Below are positions 15,616 to 22,267 of a stretch of 29,051 bases of DNA, one piece after another; the first letter of the stretch is position 1, and each line of letters begins with the position of its first letter. Source of the DNA: an uncultured Lachnospiraceae bacterium. Lineage in GTDB: Bacteria > Bacillota > Clostridia > Lachnospirales > Lachnospiraceae. The stretch covers positions 1-29,051 of the forward strand of contig CAJTPM010000040.1 of assembly GCA_910578085.1 (NCBI GenBank). Reading direction: 5' to 3'. The notes beneath the pieces are model-generated. The model saw nothing but the letters and a program-made list of their open reading frames with translations. It had not been told where the DNA came from and did no database searches. The position numbers were made by a program, and so were the translations under genes.

Positions 15616-17652
15616 ATGAGACCAGAATGGACAGGTTTTGTAGGCAACAAATGGGATCGCGAAGTAAACGTACGTGATTTCATCCAGAAGAATTACACCC
15701 CTTACGAGGGCGACGATTCTTTCCTGGCTGAGCCTACACAGAACACAAAAGACTTATGGGAGATGGTACTGGATCTTTCCAGAAAAGAGCGTGAAGCAGG
15801 CGGTGTATTAGATATGGACACCAAAGTTGTTTCCACGATTACTTCCCATGGTCCGGGCTATCTTGACAAGAATAAGGAGACTATCGTAGGTTTCCAGACC
15901 GACGCTCCTTTCAAGAGATCCTTACAGCCCTACGGCGGTATCCGTATGGCAGAGAAAGCTTGCGCAGACAACGGCTACGAAGTAGATCCGGAGATCTCCG
16001 AGTTCTTCTCCACACACAGAAAAACACATAACGCAGGCTGTTTCGACGCTTACAATCAGGAGATGAGGGCCTGCCGTTCTTCCCACATCATCACAGGTCT
16101 TCCGGATGCTTATGGCCGTGGCCGTATCATCGGCGACTACAGACGTGTTGCTCTGTACGGTATCGACAGACTGATCGAAGACAAGCAGGATCAGAAAAAC
16201 TCCACAGGCCGTGTTATGACCGACGAAGTGATCCGTCTTCGTGAAGAGATCTCCGAGCAGATCATTGCGCTGAAGATGATGAAGGAAATGGCTGCTTCCT
16301 ATGGCTGCGATATTTCCAAACCCGCATCCAACGTGCAGGAAGCTATCCAGGCTACTTACTTTGGTTATCTGTGTGCCGTGAAGGAGCAGAACGGTGCGGC
16401 TATGTCCCTTGGACGTACCTCCACATTCCTTGACTGCTACGCTGAGAGAGATTTAAAGAACGGCGTATTCACAGAAAGCCAGATTCAGGAATTTGTTGAT
16501 CACTTCATTATGAAGCTGCGTTGCATCAAGTTTGCCCGCACTCCCGAGTACAACCAGATCTTCGCAGGCGATCCGGTATGGGTAACCGAGTCCCTCGGCG
16601 GTATGGGCGTTGACGGCCGTTCTCTCGTAACAAAGATGAGCTTCCGTTTCCTGCATACCCTGACAAACCTGGGTGCTTCTCCGGAGCCCAACCTGACAGT
16701 TCTGTGGTCCACAAGACTTCCTGAGAACTGGAAGAGATACTGCGCTAAGATGTCTATCCAGACTTCTTCCATCCAGTATGAGAACGACGATCTGATGAGA
16801 GTGACTCATGGCGATGACTACGGTATCGCATGCTGCGTATCCTCCATGGTTATCGGTAAGGAAATGCAGTTCTTCGGCGCTCGTGCAAACGTTGCGAAAT
16901 GTCTGCTGTACGCGTTGAACGGCGGTGTTGACGAAGTTACCAAGAAACAGGTTGGTCCTAAATATCGTCCTGTAGAAGGCGATGTTCTGGAGTACAATGA
17001 TGTCTGGGATAAGTTCATGGATATGTTGGAGTGGCAGGCTGACGTTTATGTAAACACGCTGAACATCATCCACTATATGCATGACAAATACTGCTATGAG
17101 AGAGCTGAGATGGCCCTTCATGACAGAGATGTAAAACGTTACTTTGCAACAGGTGTTGCAGGCCTTTCCATCGTAGCTGACTCCCTGTCCGCTATCAAGT
17201 ATGCGAAGGTTGAAGTAGTGCGTGATGAAGACGGCGTGATCGTAGACTTCAAGACCACAGGCGAATTCCCGAAATATGGTAACGATGATGACCGTGTTGA
17301 CGACATCGCTCAGGAAGTGGTTCACAGATTCATGACCGCGATCAGAAGACACCACACCTACAGAGAGGGCGTTCCTACAACTTCCATCCTTACCATTACT
17401 TCCAACGTAACCTATGGTAAGGCTACAGGTAACACACCTGACGGACGTAAGAAAGGACAGCCGTTTGCTCCCGGCGCTAACCCGATGCACGGCCGTGATA
17501 CCCACGGTGCAGTTGCTTCCTTAGCTTCCGTATCCAAGCTGCCGTTCAAGGATGCACAGGATGGTATTTCCAATACTTTCACGATCATCCCCGGTGCTCT
17601 CGGCAAAGAGGATAAGGTATTTTCAGGTGATATCGAGCTTGAATTAAAGTAA
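15616..17652 (+). CDS. pflB: Pyruvate formate-lyase core subunit, lacking the glycyl-radical domain
   Basis: Formate C-acetyltransferase converts pyruvate and CoA to acetyl-CoA and formate. The 678-aa protein contains the full PFL barrel: the substrate-binding HIITGLPDAYGRGRIIGDYRR region, NLTVLWSTRLPENWK, and the active-site cysteine pair Cys406-Cys407 in GIACCVSSMVIGKEMQFF. Family members are about 740-760 aa and end with a glycyl-radical domain (RVSGYAV). Here the protein ends after GALGKEDKVFSGDIELELK, exactly where that domain should begin. The missing domain is encoded separately at 18096-18341. AGGAGG lies 9 bases before the ATG. Codon use is strongly biased towards a highly expressed set. 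A 26-bp segment covering its 3' end is repeated just downstream. It must work with the separate radical subunit to be active. Confidence 0.95.
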   Translation: MRPEWTGFVGNKWDREVNVRDFIQKNYTPYEGDDSFLAEPTQNTKDLWEMVLDLSRKEREAGGVLDMDTKVVSTITSHGPGYLDKNKETIVGFQTDAPFKRSLQPYGGIRMAEKACADNGYEVDPEISEFFSTHRKTHNAGCFDAYNQEMRACRSSHIITGLPDAYGRGRIIGDYRRVALYGIDRLIEDKQDQKNSTGRVMTDEVIRLREEISEQIIALKMMKEMAASYGCDISKPASNVQEAIQATYFGYLCAVKEQNGAAMSLGRTSTFLDCYAERDLKNGVFTESQIQEFVDHFIMKLRCIKFARTPEYNQIFAGDPVWVTESLGGMGVDGRSLVTKMSFRFLHTLTNLGASPEPNLTVLWSTRLPENWKRYCAKMSIQTSSIQYENDDLMRVTHGDDYGIACCVSSMVIGKEMQFFGARANVAKCLLYALNGGVDEVTKKQVGPKYRPVEGDVLEYNDVWDKFMDMLEWQADVYVNTLNIIHYMHDKYCYERAEMALHDRDVKRYFATGVAGLSIVADSLSAIKYAKVEVVRDEDGVIVDFKTTGEFPKYGNDDDRVDDIAQEVVHRFMTAIRRHHTYREGVPTTSILTITSNVTYGKATGNTPDGRKKGQPFAPGANPMHGRDTHGAVASLASVSKLPFKDAQDGISNTFTIIPGALGKEDKVFSGDIELELK

Positions 17653-17721
17653 AGCCTGACAGATCCTGGGCAACTCGATATCACCTTGGATATTCCGAGC
17701 TTGAATTAAAGTAAGGCCTGA
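17634..17721. repeat. Duplicated 3' end of pflB and an inverted repeat
   Basis: A 26-bp direct repeat beginning CGAGCTTGAATTAAAG occurs at 17634-17659 (pflB end and stop) and 17696-17721, with one mismatch. In addition, GGTGATATCGAG (17626-17637) is inverted as CTCGATATCACC (17674-17685), a perfect 12-bp stem around the stop codon. These look like remnants of slippage or rearrangement at the point where the PFL gene is split. Confidence 0.85.
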
Positions 17722-17775
17722 ATATCACGATATCGATTTGGGTATTATAAGTTAAAATCAGCAAAAAACAAATTA

Positions 17776-17808
17776 GCAGATGCCCGTCCTTTCGGGCAGG
17801 GCATCTGC
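17776..17808 (+). promoter_or_regulatory. Strong intercistronic hairpin upstream of the 71-aa gene
   Basis: GCAGATGCCC (17776-17785) pairs perfectly with GGGCATCTGC (17799-17808), and an alternative inner CCCG/CGGG stem is possible. No T-run follows, so it is unlikely to be a terminator. It lies 6 bases before the next ribosome binding site and could protect or process the mRNA so that the small subunits are made at a different level from the core. Confidence 0.7.
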
Positions 17809-17824
17809 GGAACTGGAGTAGCAG

Positions 17825-18040
17825 ATGGATGATAAAGCTTTAATCGACGATCTTGTTAAAATGCTGGATTCCGGCATGGCAGGCGGCGTCGGACATGTAA
17901 ACATCGATTATGATGAAAAAAACGAGCAGAATAAGTCTGTACAGACAATGGGCTGCACGGACTGCTCCAGAACACCCCTCGCATGCAGCGTTCCGACTCT
18001 GGAACAGGGTCTGGACGATTACTCGGGTTCCGATATATAA
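17825..18040 (+). CDS. Small PFL-associated protein: partial radical-domain look-alike with Cys tail
   Basis: This 71-aa protein has a TGGAG site 6 bases before its ATG. Residues 7-27 (DDLVKMLDSGMAGGVGHVNI) line up with the start of the detached glycyl-radical domain next door (DNLVSLLDGYATKGGHHLNV). The similarity then stops: the RVSGYA loop with the radical glycine is absent and is replaced by a polar tail containing MGCTDCSRTPLAC (Cys44, Cys47, Cys54). It could be a paralogous, degenerate radical domain turned into a docking, chaperone or redox-control subunit, or a leftover of the domain split. It lies between the core gene and the radical-domain gene in the same direction. I know of no named family for it. 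Confidence 0.7.
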   Translation: MDDKALIDDLVKMLDSGMAGGVGHVNIDYDEKNEQNKSVQTMGCTDCSRTPLACSVPTLEQGLDDYSGSDI

Positions 18041-18095
18041 GCAACGTCGTCCGACGGCGCATAATAAAACTGTATACACAATGGAGGTAAAAACA

Positions 18096-18341
18096 ATGGC
18101 AGCATCAAATGCAGCTCAGGTTGATAACCTGGTATCTTTACTTGACGGCTATGCAACAAAAGGTGGCCATCACTTAAATGTAAATGTATTAAACAGAGAT
18201 ATGTTACTGGACGCTCAGAAGCATCCTGAGAACTATCCTCAGCTTACGATCCGTGTTTCCGGGTACGCTGTAAACTTTATTAAGCTGACCCCCGAACAGC
18301 AGGCTGACGTTATCTCCCGTACATTCCATGAATCTATCTAA
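18096..18341 (+). CDS. Detached glycyl-radical domain of pyruvate formate-lyase (GrcA-like)
   Basis: The 81-aa protein corresponds to the C-terminal domain of PFL. It carries LNVNVLNRDMLLDAQKHP and the invariant radical loop TIRVSGYAVNF, with the radical glycine at position 56, and ends TFHESI like full-length PFLs. A good GGAGG lies 8 bases before the ATG at 18096, so it is an independently translated gene rather than a frameshift product. In Escherichia coli the related GrcA (YfiD) replaces the damaged domain of oxygen-cleaved PFL; here the core lacks the domain altogether, so this subunit must be the normal carrier of the radical. PflA, encoded just downstream, would install it. Confidence 0.93.
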   Translation: MAASNAAQVDNLVSLLDGYATKGGHHLNVNVLNRDMLLDAQKHPENYPQLTIRVSGYAVNFIKLTPEQQADVISRTFHESI

Positions 18342-18409
18342 ACCGGACTCGCGCCGTTGCTGTATTTCAGACGGCGGTATGAAGGTTGTGACAGTATATT
18401 ACATGATAT

Positions 18410-18437
18410 CCCCTGAGGTCCTGCTTCAGGGGAATTT
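18410..18437 (+). terminator. Possible terminator or attenuator before pflA
   Basis: CCCCTGA (18410-18416) pairs with TCAGGGG (18426-18432), followed by AATTTTAA. The T-run is short, so read-through into pflA is likely, giving a lower level of the activase than of PFL. Confidence 0.6.
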
Positions 18438-18491
18438 TAAAAGCAGATAATAAAGGCGGGAATTTCCTGCCTGTAAAGGAGTTTTCTCTCT

Positions 18492-19256
18492 ATGAAAGGA
18501 CGTATTCACTCTCTTGAAAGTTTTGGCACTGTAGACGGTCCCGGCACCAGATTTGTAGTCTTTGTTCAGGGTTGTCCCATGCGCTGTGCCTATTGCCATA
18601 ATCCGGATACCTGGCCGATGGACGGCGGCACCATGATGGAACCGACCGAAATCATCGAACAGTATGAAAAAAACCGCCCCTTTTACAAAGACGGCGGCCT
18701 CACCGTAACTGGCGGTGAACCTCTGATGCAGGTGGATTTTCTGATCGACCTGTTTACCCTGGCAAAGGAGCATGACATCCATACCTGCATCGACAGTTCT
18801 GGTATTGCTTACAGAGAAAATAATGCCGCTTTTATCGAAAAACTGGACAAACTCATGCCCTTGACCGATCTTGTCATGCTGGATATCAAACATATTGATC
18901 CGGAAAAGCATAAGGAACTGACCAGTCAGCCAAACGACGGCATTCTCGCTTTCGCAAAATACCTGGAGAAAAGGCAGGTTCCTGTATGGATCCGCCACGT
19001 CATCGTGCCAGGACTTACAGACGACGAAAAGTATCTGTATCAGTTAGGATACTTCATTGGACATCTCTCCAACCTGAAAGCTTTGGATGCCCTCCCCTAT
19101 CACACAATGGGCGAGAAAAAATATGAAAGCCTCGGTCTGGAGTATAAGCTTCACGGTGTTCCCGCCATGGATCAGAAGACTCTTCTTGTGAAAAAGCAGG
19201 CTATACTTGACGGCGTGAAAGCTGCCAGAAAAGAAGCGGAAGCTATGAAAAATTAG
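18492..19256 (+). CDS. pflA: Pyruvate formate-lyase activating enzyme
   Basis: This 254-aa radical SAM enzyme abstracts hydrogen from the PFL glycine to create the glycyl radical. The cluster-binding motif is Cys28-x3-Cys32-x2-Cys35 in QGCPMRCAYCHNPDTW. The SAM-binding TVTGGEP motif follows, and the region SFGTVDGPGTRFVVF is typical of PflA. There is no extra ferredoxin-like insert, as expected for true PflA rather than other glycyl-radical activases. AAAGGAG lies 10 bases before the ATG at 18492. Its place directly after the detached radical domain supports that domain being its substrate. A small hairpin (GGCGGG/CCTGCC) precedes the gene. Confidence 0.95.
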   Translation: MKGRIHSLESFGTVDGPGTRFVVFVQGCPMRCAYCHNPDTWPMDGGTMMEPTEIIEQYEKNRPFYKDGGLTVTGGEPLMQVDFLIDLFTLAKEHDIHTCIDSSGIAYRENNAAFIEKLDKLMPLTDLVMLDIKHIDPEKHKELTSQPNDGILAFAKYLEKRQVPVWIRHVIVPGLTDDEKYLYQLGYFIGHLSNLKALDALPYHTMGEKKYESLGLEYKLHGVPAMDQKTLLVKKQAILDGVKAARKEAEAMKN

Positions 19257-19313
19257 TGCATTATGTAAATTTTATCAAGGAAATATTTTCTTTGCGTTTT
19301 CCTACTTTTAGGG

Positions 19314-19342
19314 TTGTATATCTCATAAGATTATATTAAAAT
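19314..19342 (+). promoter_or_regulatory. Promoter of the ferredoxin gene
   Basis: TTGTAT (19314-19319) and TAAAAT (19337-19342) are separated by 17 bases, roughly 80 bases before the ferredoxin start. The ferredoxin can therefore be expressed separately from pflA. Confidence 0.5.
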
Positions 19343-19424
19343 AAGAAAAGGCTGCAGGATACGGCTGATTTTATTTAAAAGCTGTATCCTCAGTGTAAAC
19401 TTTATACATAAGGAGGATTATCTC

Positions 19425-19595
19425 ATGGCATTTGTAATTGGTGATGGTTGTGTAGGCTGTGGCGCCTGTGCAGGTACATGTCCTGTTGGTGCTATTTCTG
19501 AAAACGGTGGTGTATTCGTTATTGATGAAAGTGTCTGCATTTCCTGTGGCGCTTGCGCAGGCGGTTGTCCCGTTGGTACTATTTCTGAGGCTTAA
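19425..19595 (+). CDS. 2[4Fe-4S] ferredoxin
   Basis: A 56-aa clostridial-type ferredoxin carries low-potential electrons. It has two cluster motifs, CVGCGACAGTCPVGAI and CISCGACAGGCPVGTI, each with the CxxCxxCxxxCP spacing. The N-terminus MAFVIGDG and the C-terminus ISEA are short, as in this family. AGGAGG lies 8 bases before the ATG. It is too short to show up in many gene searches, but the reading is unambiguous. It lies after pflA, whose [4Fe-4S] cluster must be reduced by a ferredoxin or flavodoxin, so it is a candidate donor for PFL activation. It could equally be a general ferredoxin. A strong terminator follows. Confidence 0.97.
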   Translation: MAFVIGDGCVGCGACAGTCPVGAISENGGVFVIDESVCISCGACAGGCPVGTISEA

Positions 19596-19613
19596 TAACT
19601 ACCTGACAACTTC

Positions 19614-19647
19614 AAACAGGTGTCGTATTATACGGCACCTGTTTTTT
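19614..19647. terminator. Terminator between the ferredoxin and the MerR-like gene
   Basis: AAACAGGTG (19614-19622) pairs with CACCTGTTT (19636-19644), with three or four extra inner pairs, followed by a T-run. It serves the ferredoxin on the plus strand. The 3' end of the opposing MerR-like gene overlaps it. Confidence 0.9.
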
Positions 19648-20353
19648 GTTCTTTTATTGATTTCCCAAACAGTTTTCTTTTTTCCTTTTTCTCCTGCTTT
19701 TCCCGTTTTTTTCGATTGCTTTTGCCACGTATCAGCGCATCCAGCTGTCTGTAATGTTCTTCCTCCAGCAACAATTTTCTGTTTTCTCTCTCTTCCTCCC
19801 GTTCCTCCTGCATTCTGAACTGATAATCCAGTTCTTTTGTAAGCGTCTCTGAAAGCTGCTCATAACACTTCTGATTGCTCTCTTCTATCGCCTCGGAAAT
19901 CAGTTTCTTCATCAGATATTCAAGGCGCTTTACCTTTTCTTCCATCTCCCGTTCCGGCAGATTAGCATCCTGCGGCACAGGTACCATCCTCTCTTCCTTC
20001 TCTGTCAGCGTATTTGTCTGCTGTGCAGGTATTATATTTTCCTCCGGCCGCCCATGAAATGTCCCTTGCTCCATGCGCTGTAAATCCTCCACTGACAGAT
20101 CCTCCACATCAGGAAGCCTTGTCAGTTTTCCATTTTTCAGGATCATACGTATTGCTTTCAACTGCAGTCCCTGCTCCTTCAATTTCTTAATTTCCTGGAA
20201 TTCAGTAATATCCTCCTCTGTATAATACCTGTGTCCCAGTTCGTTTCTTTTTACTGGAAGCTTCAGTTCATCCTCCCAATATCGCAGCACATGGCTCTCC
20301 ACTTCCACTTTTCTTGAGGCATCCGAAATAAGGTAAATTTTTCCGTTCTCCAT
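19628..20353 (-). CDS. MerR-like helix-turn-helix protein with a coiled-coil tail
   Basis: The 241-aa protein begins with a MerR-type winged helix: IYLISDASRKVEVESHVLRY, WEDELKLPVKRNELGHRYYT, then the EEDITEFQEIKKLKEQGLQL helix. The rest is not an effector domain but a long, highly charged region (about 110-240) rich in Glu, Lys, Arg and Gln, predicted to form coiled coil and ending in a very basic tail. That layout recalls RacA-like DNA-anchoring proteins as well as ordinary regulators. The ATG at 20353 is chosen because GGAGGAG precedes it. It lies downstream of dnaB, separated by the terminator at 20425. Its target is unknown. Confidence 0.8.
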   Translation of the reverse strand: MENGKIYLISDASRKVEVESHVLRYWEDELKLPVKRNELGHRYYTEEDITEFQEIKKLKEQGLQLKAIRMILKNGKLTRLPDVEDLSVEDLQRMEQGTFHGRPEENIIPAQQTNTLTEKEERMVPVPQDANLPEREMEEKVKRLEYLMKKLISEAIEESNQKCYEQLSETLTKELDYQFRMQEEREEERENRKLLLEEEHYRQLDALIRGKSNRKKREKQEKKEKRKLFGKSIKEQKTGAV

Positions 20354-20424
20354 AAACTCCTCCTGTCTCCACATTTATTTCACGTCCTGTTTTCACATCC
20401 CCGCGGGATCGGGCCGCCCACGCA

Positions 20425-20454
20425 TAAAAAGGACTGGCTCATTCAGCCAATCCT
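20425..20454 (-). terminator. Terminator after dnaB
   Basis: On the minus strand AGGATTGGCT and AGCCAGTCCT form a stem with one G-U pair and a 5-base loop, followed by TTTTTA. It ends the gdpP-rplI-dnaB transcript. Confidence 0.85.
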
Positions 20455-20486
20455 CTTTTGTATAATTTTATTCAATTCCTGAAGCG

Positions 20487-21821
20487 CTAGTGCTGCACAT
20501 TTGCAAACTTTGTATAATCCGGCAGCCATGCCAGTTCCACCGTTCCAATCGGACCATTCCTCTGCTTTGCAATAATGATCTCCGCTATCCCTTTTTTGTC
20601 ACTGTCCTTATTGTAGTAATCGTCCCGGTAGATAAACATCACTACGTCTGCATCCTGCTCGATGGCGCCGGATTCACGCAGATCGGAGAGCATTGGTCTA
20701 TGATCCGGCCGCTGCTCCACTGCACGGCTCAGTTGCGATAATGCAATAACCGGCACATTTAATTCTCTTGCAAGCGCTTTTAAAGATCTGGATATTTCAG
20801 ACACTTCCTGCTGTCTGGAATCCGTCCTTCCGTTTCCCGACATCAGCTGAAGATAATCGATAATAATCATCTGAATATCCTGTTCCATTTTAAACTTCCT
20901 GCACTTGGAGCGCAGTTCCGGTATGCTGATTCCTGGTGTATCATCGATGATCAGCTTTGATCTTCCCACCACACCGGCACCATCAATCAGGTCTTCCCAC
21001 TCTCTGTCCGAAAGATTTCCGGTTCGGATATGCTGCGAGTCTACTCTCGATTCCAATGAAAACAACCTGTTCACCAGCTGCTCCCGCGACATCTCCAAAC
21101 TAAAAATTGCTAACGGCAGATCGCTTTTAAATGCTACATACTGTGCAATGTTTAACACTAACGCAGTTTTCCCCATAGAAGGCCTTGCAGCGATCAAAAT
21201 GAGATCTGCAGGCTGCATCCCCGCTGTCCTGTAATCCAGATCCAGAAACCCCGTCGCCACACCGGTCACATTTCCCTTTGTCTTAGATGCTCTCTCAATA
21301 CGCTCCATCGCATTTAAAACAACCTGCCGGATCGGAACATAATCACCGGTGTTCCTGCGCTGCACGATATTGAAAATACCTTTTTCCGCATTTTCCAGTA
21401 TTTCTTCCAGTGATTCTTTGCCCACATAGCATATGCCCGCAATCTCTTCGTTTACTTTGATCATTCTGCGTAATATTGCCTTTTCAGAAACAATTTCCGC
21501 ATAATCTTTAATATGAGCCGCCGTCGGCACCGCAAGCATCAGATCCCTGACAAACTCCAGACTGCTCACTTCAGGTGGTGCATCCTTCTCTTTCAGTTTA
21601 TTTTGCAGCGTCACCACATCCACAGATTTGCCGGCATCATTCAACTCCACAATAGCCCGATACACAAGCGCATACTGCCTGCTATAAAAGTCATCTTCTT
21701 CCAGTATATCCGCTGCCACAGTAATCGCATCCCTGGATATCATCATACAGCCGATTACTGACTGTTCTGCCTCAATGCTATGAGGCAAAACTCTTTTTAA
21801 GAGCGCTTCCTCTGCTGCCAT
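20487..21821 (-). CDS. dnaB: Replicative DNA helicase DnaB
   Basis: The 444-aa hexameric helicase unwinds DNA at the replication fork. The N-terminal primase-interacting domain starts LLKRVLPHSIEAEQSVIGCM. The RecA-like motor has a Walker A motif in ARPSMGKTALVLNIA, Walker B in IIIDYLQLMSG, and the arginine-bearing SQLSRAVEQRPDHRPMLSDL motif. The length is normal. Its ATG shares one base with the rplI stop (TAATG), so it is translationally coupled to the ribosomal protein gene. The gdpP-rplI-dnaB order is widely conserved in Firmicutes. Confidence 0.98.
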   Translation of the reverse strand: MAAEEALLKRVLPHSIEAEQSVIGCMMISRDAITVAADILEEDDFYSRQYALVYRAIVELNDAGKSVDVVTLQNKLKEKDAPPEVSSLEFVRDLMLAVPTAAHIKDYAEIVSEKAILRRMIKVNEEIAGICYVGKESLEEILENAEKGIFNIVQRRNTGDYVPIRQVVLNAMERIERASKTKGNVTGVATGFLDLDYRTAGMQPADLILIAARPSMGKTALVLNIAQYVAFKSDLPLAIFSLEMSREQLVNRLFSLESRVDSQHIRTGNLSDREWEDLIDGAGVVGRSKLIIDDTPGISIPELRSKCRKFKMEQDIQMIIIDYLQLMSGNGRTDSRQQEVSEISRSLKALARELNVPVIALSQLSRAVEQRPDHRPMLSDLRESGAIEQDADVVMFIYRDDYYNKDSDKKGIAEIIIAKQRNGPIGTVELAWLPDYTKFANVQH

Positions 21822-22267
21822 TATGCTTCCTCAACTTTTACCCTTAGTGTACCTGTTACCTGTGGATGAAGTCTGATTCCAACTTCATGGAATCCAAAGC
21901 TTCTGATCGGTTCCTGCAGTTGTATTTTCTTTTTATCGATCTCCAGATCACACTGTTTCTTCATAGCTCCCGCTATTTCCCTGGCGGAGACGGAACCAAA
22001 TACTTTGCCGCCCTCCCCGGCTTTTATCTTCACCGTAACGATCTGTGCCCCGATTTTTTCAGCCAGGTCCTTCGCCTCGTCTAAAAGCCTCTGCGCATCC
22101 TTTTCCTCTTTTATCTTCTGCAGCTTCAGATCGTTTAAATTTCTGTTGTTGGCTTCTACACCCAGTTTCTGGGGCAGAATATAGTTCCTGGCATATCCGT
22201 CGTTTATCTCAATAATTTCTCCCTTTTTTCCAAGTTTTTTAACATCCTGTATCAAAATGATCTTCAT
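21821..22267 (-). CDS. rplI: Ribosomal protein bL9
   Basis: The 148-aa large-subunit ribosomal protein starts MKIILIQDVKKLGKKGEIIE and carries the signature GYARNYILPQKLGVEA, followed by the long connecting helix and a C-terminal RNA-binding domain (VFGSVSAREIAGAM). The frame is open upstream to 22354, but the family start is the ATG at 22267, which overlaps the gdpP stop by 4 bases (ATGA). The dnaB start overlaps its own stop by one base. Confidence 0.97.
   Translation of the reverse strand: MKIILIQDVKKLGKKGEIIEINDGYARNYILPQKLGVEANNRNLNDLKLQKIKEEKDAQRLLDEAKDLAEKIGAQIVTVKIKAGEGGKVFGSVSAREIAGAMKKQCDLEIDKKKIQLQEPIRSFGFHEVGIRLHPQVTGTLRVKVEEA

Noticed and set aside
16453..17505. A 350-codon open frame antisense to pflB
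   Set aside because: Strong codon bias of highly expressed pflB leaves long antisense frames. The translation has no recognisable domain and no ribosome binding site.
17645..17825. Simple frameshift that separated the PFL radical domain
   Set aside because: The domain does not continue in another frame directly after the stop. It restarts 443 bases later with its own ATG and GGAGG, behind another small gene, so this is a true gene split.
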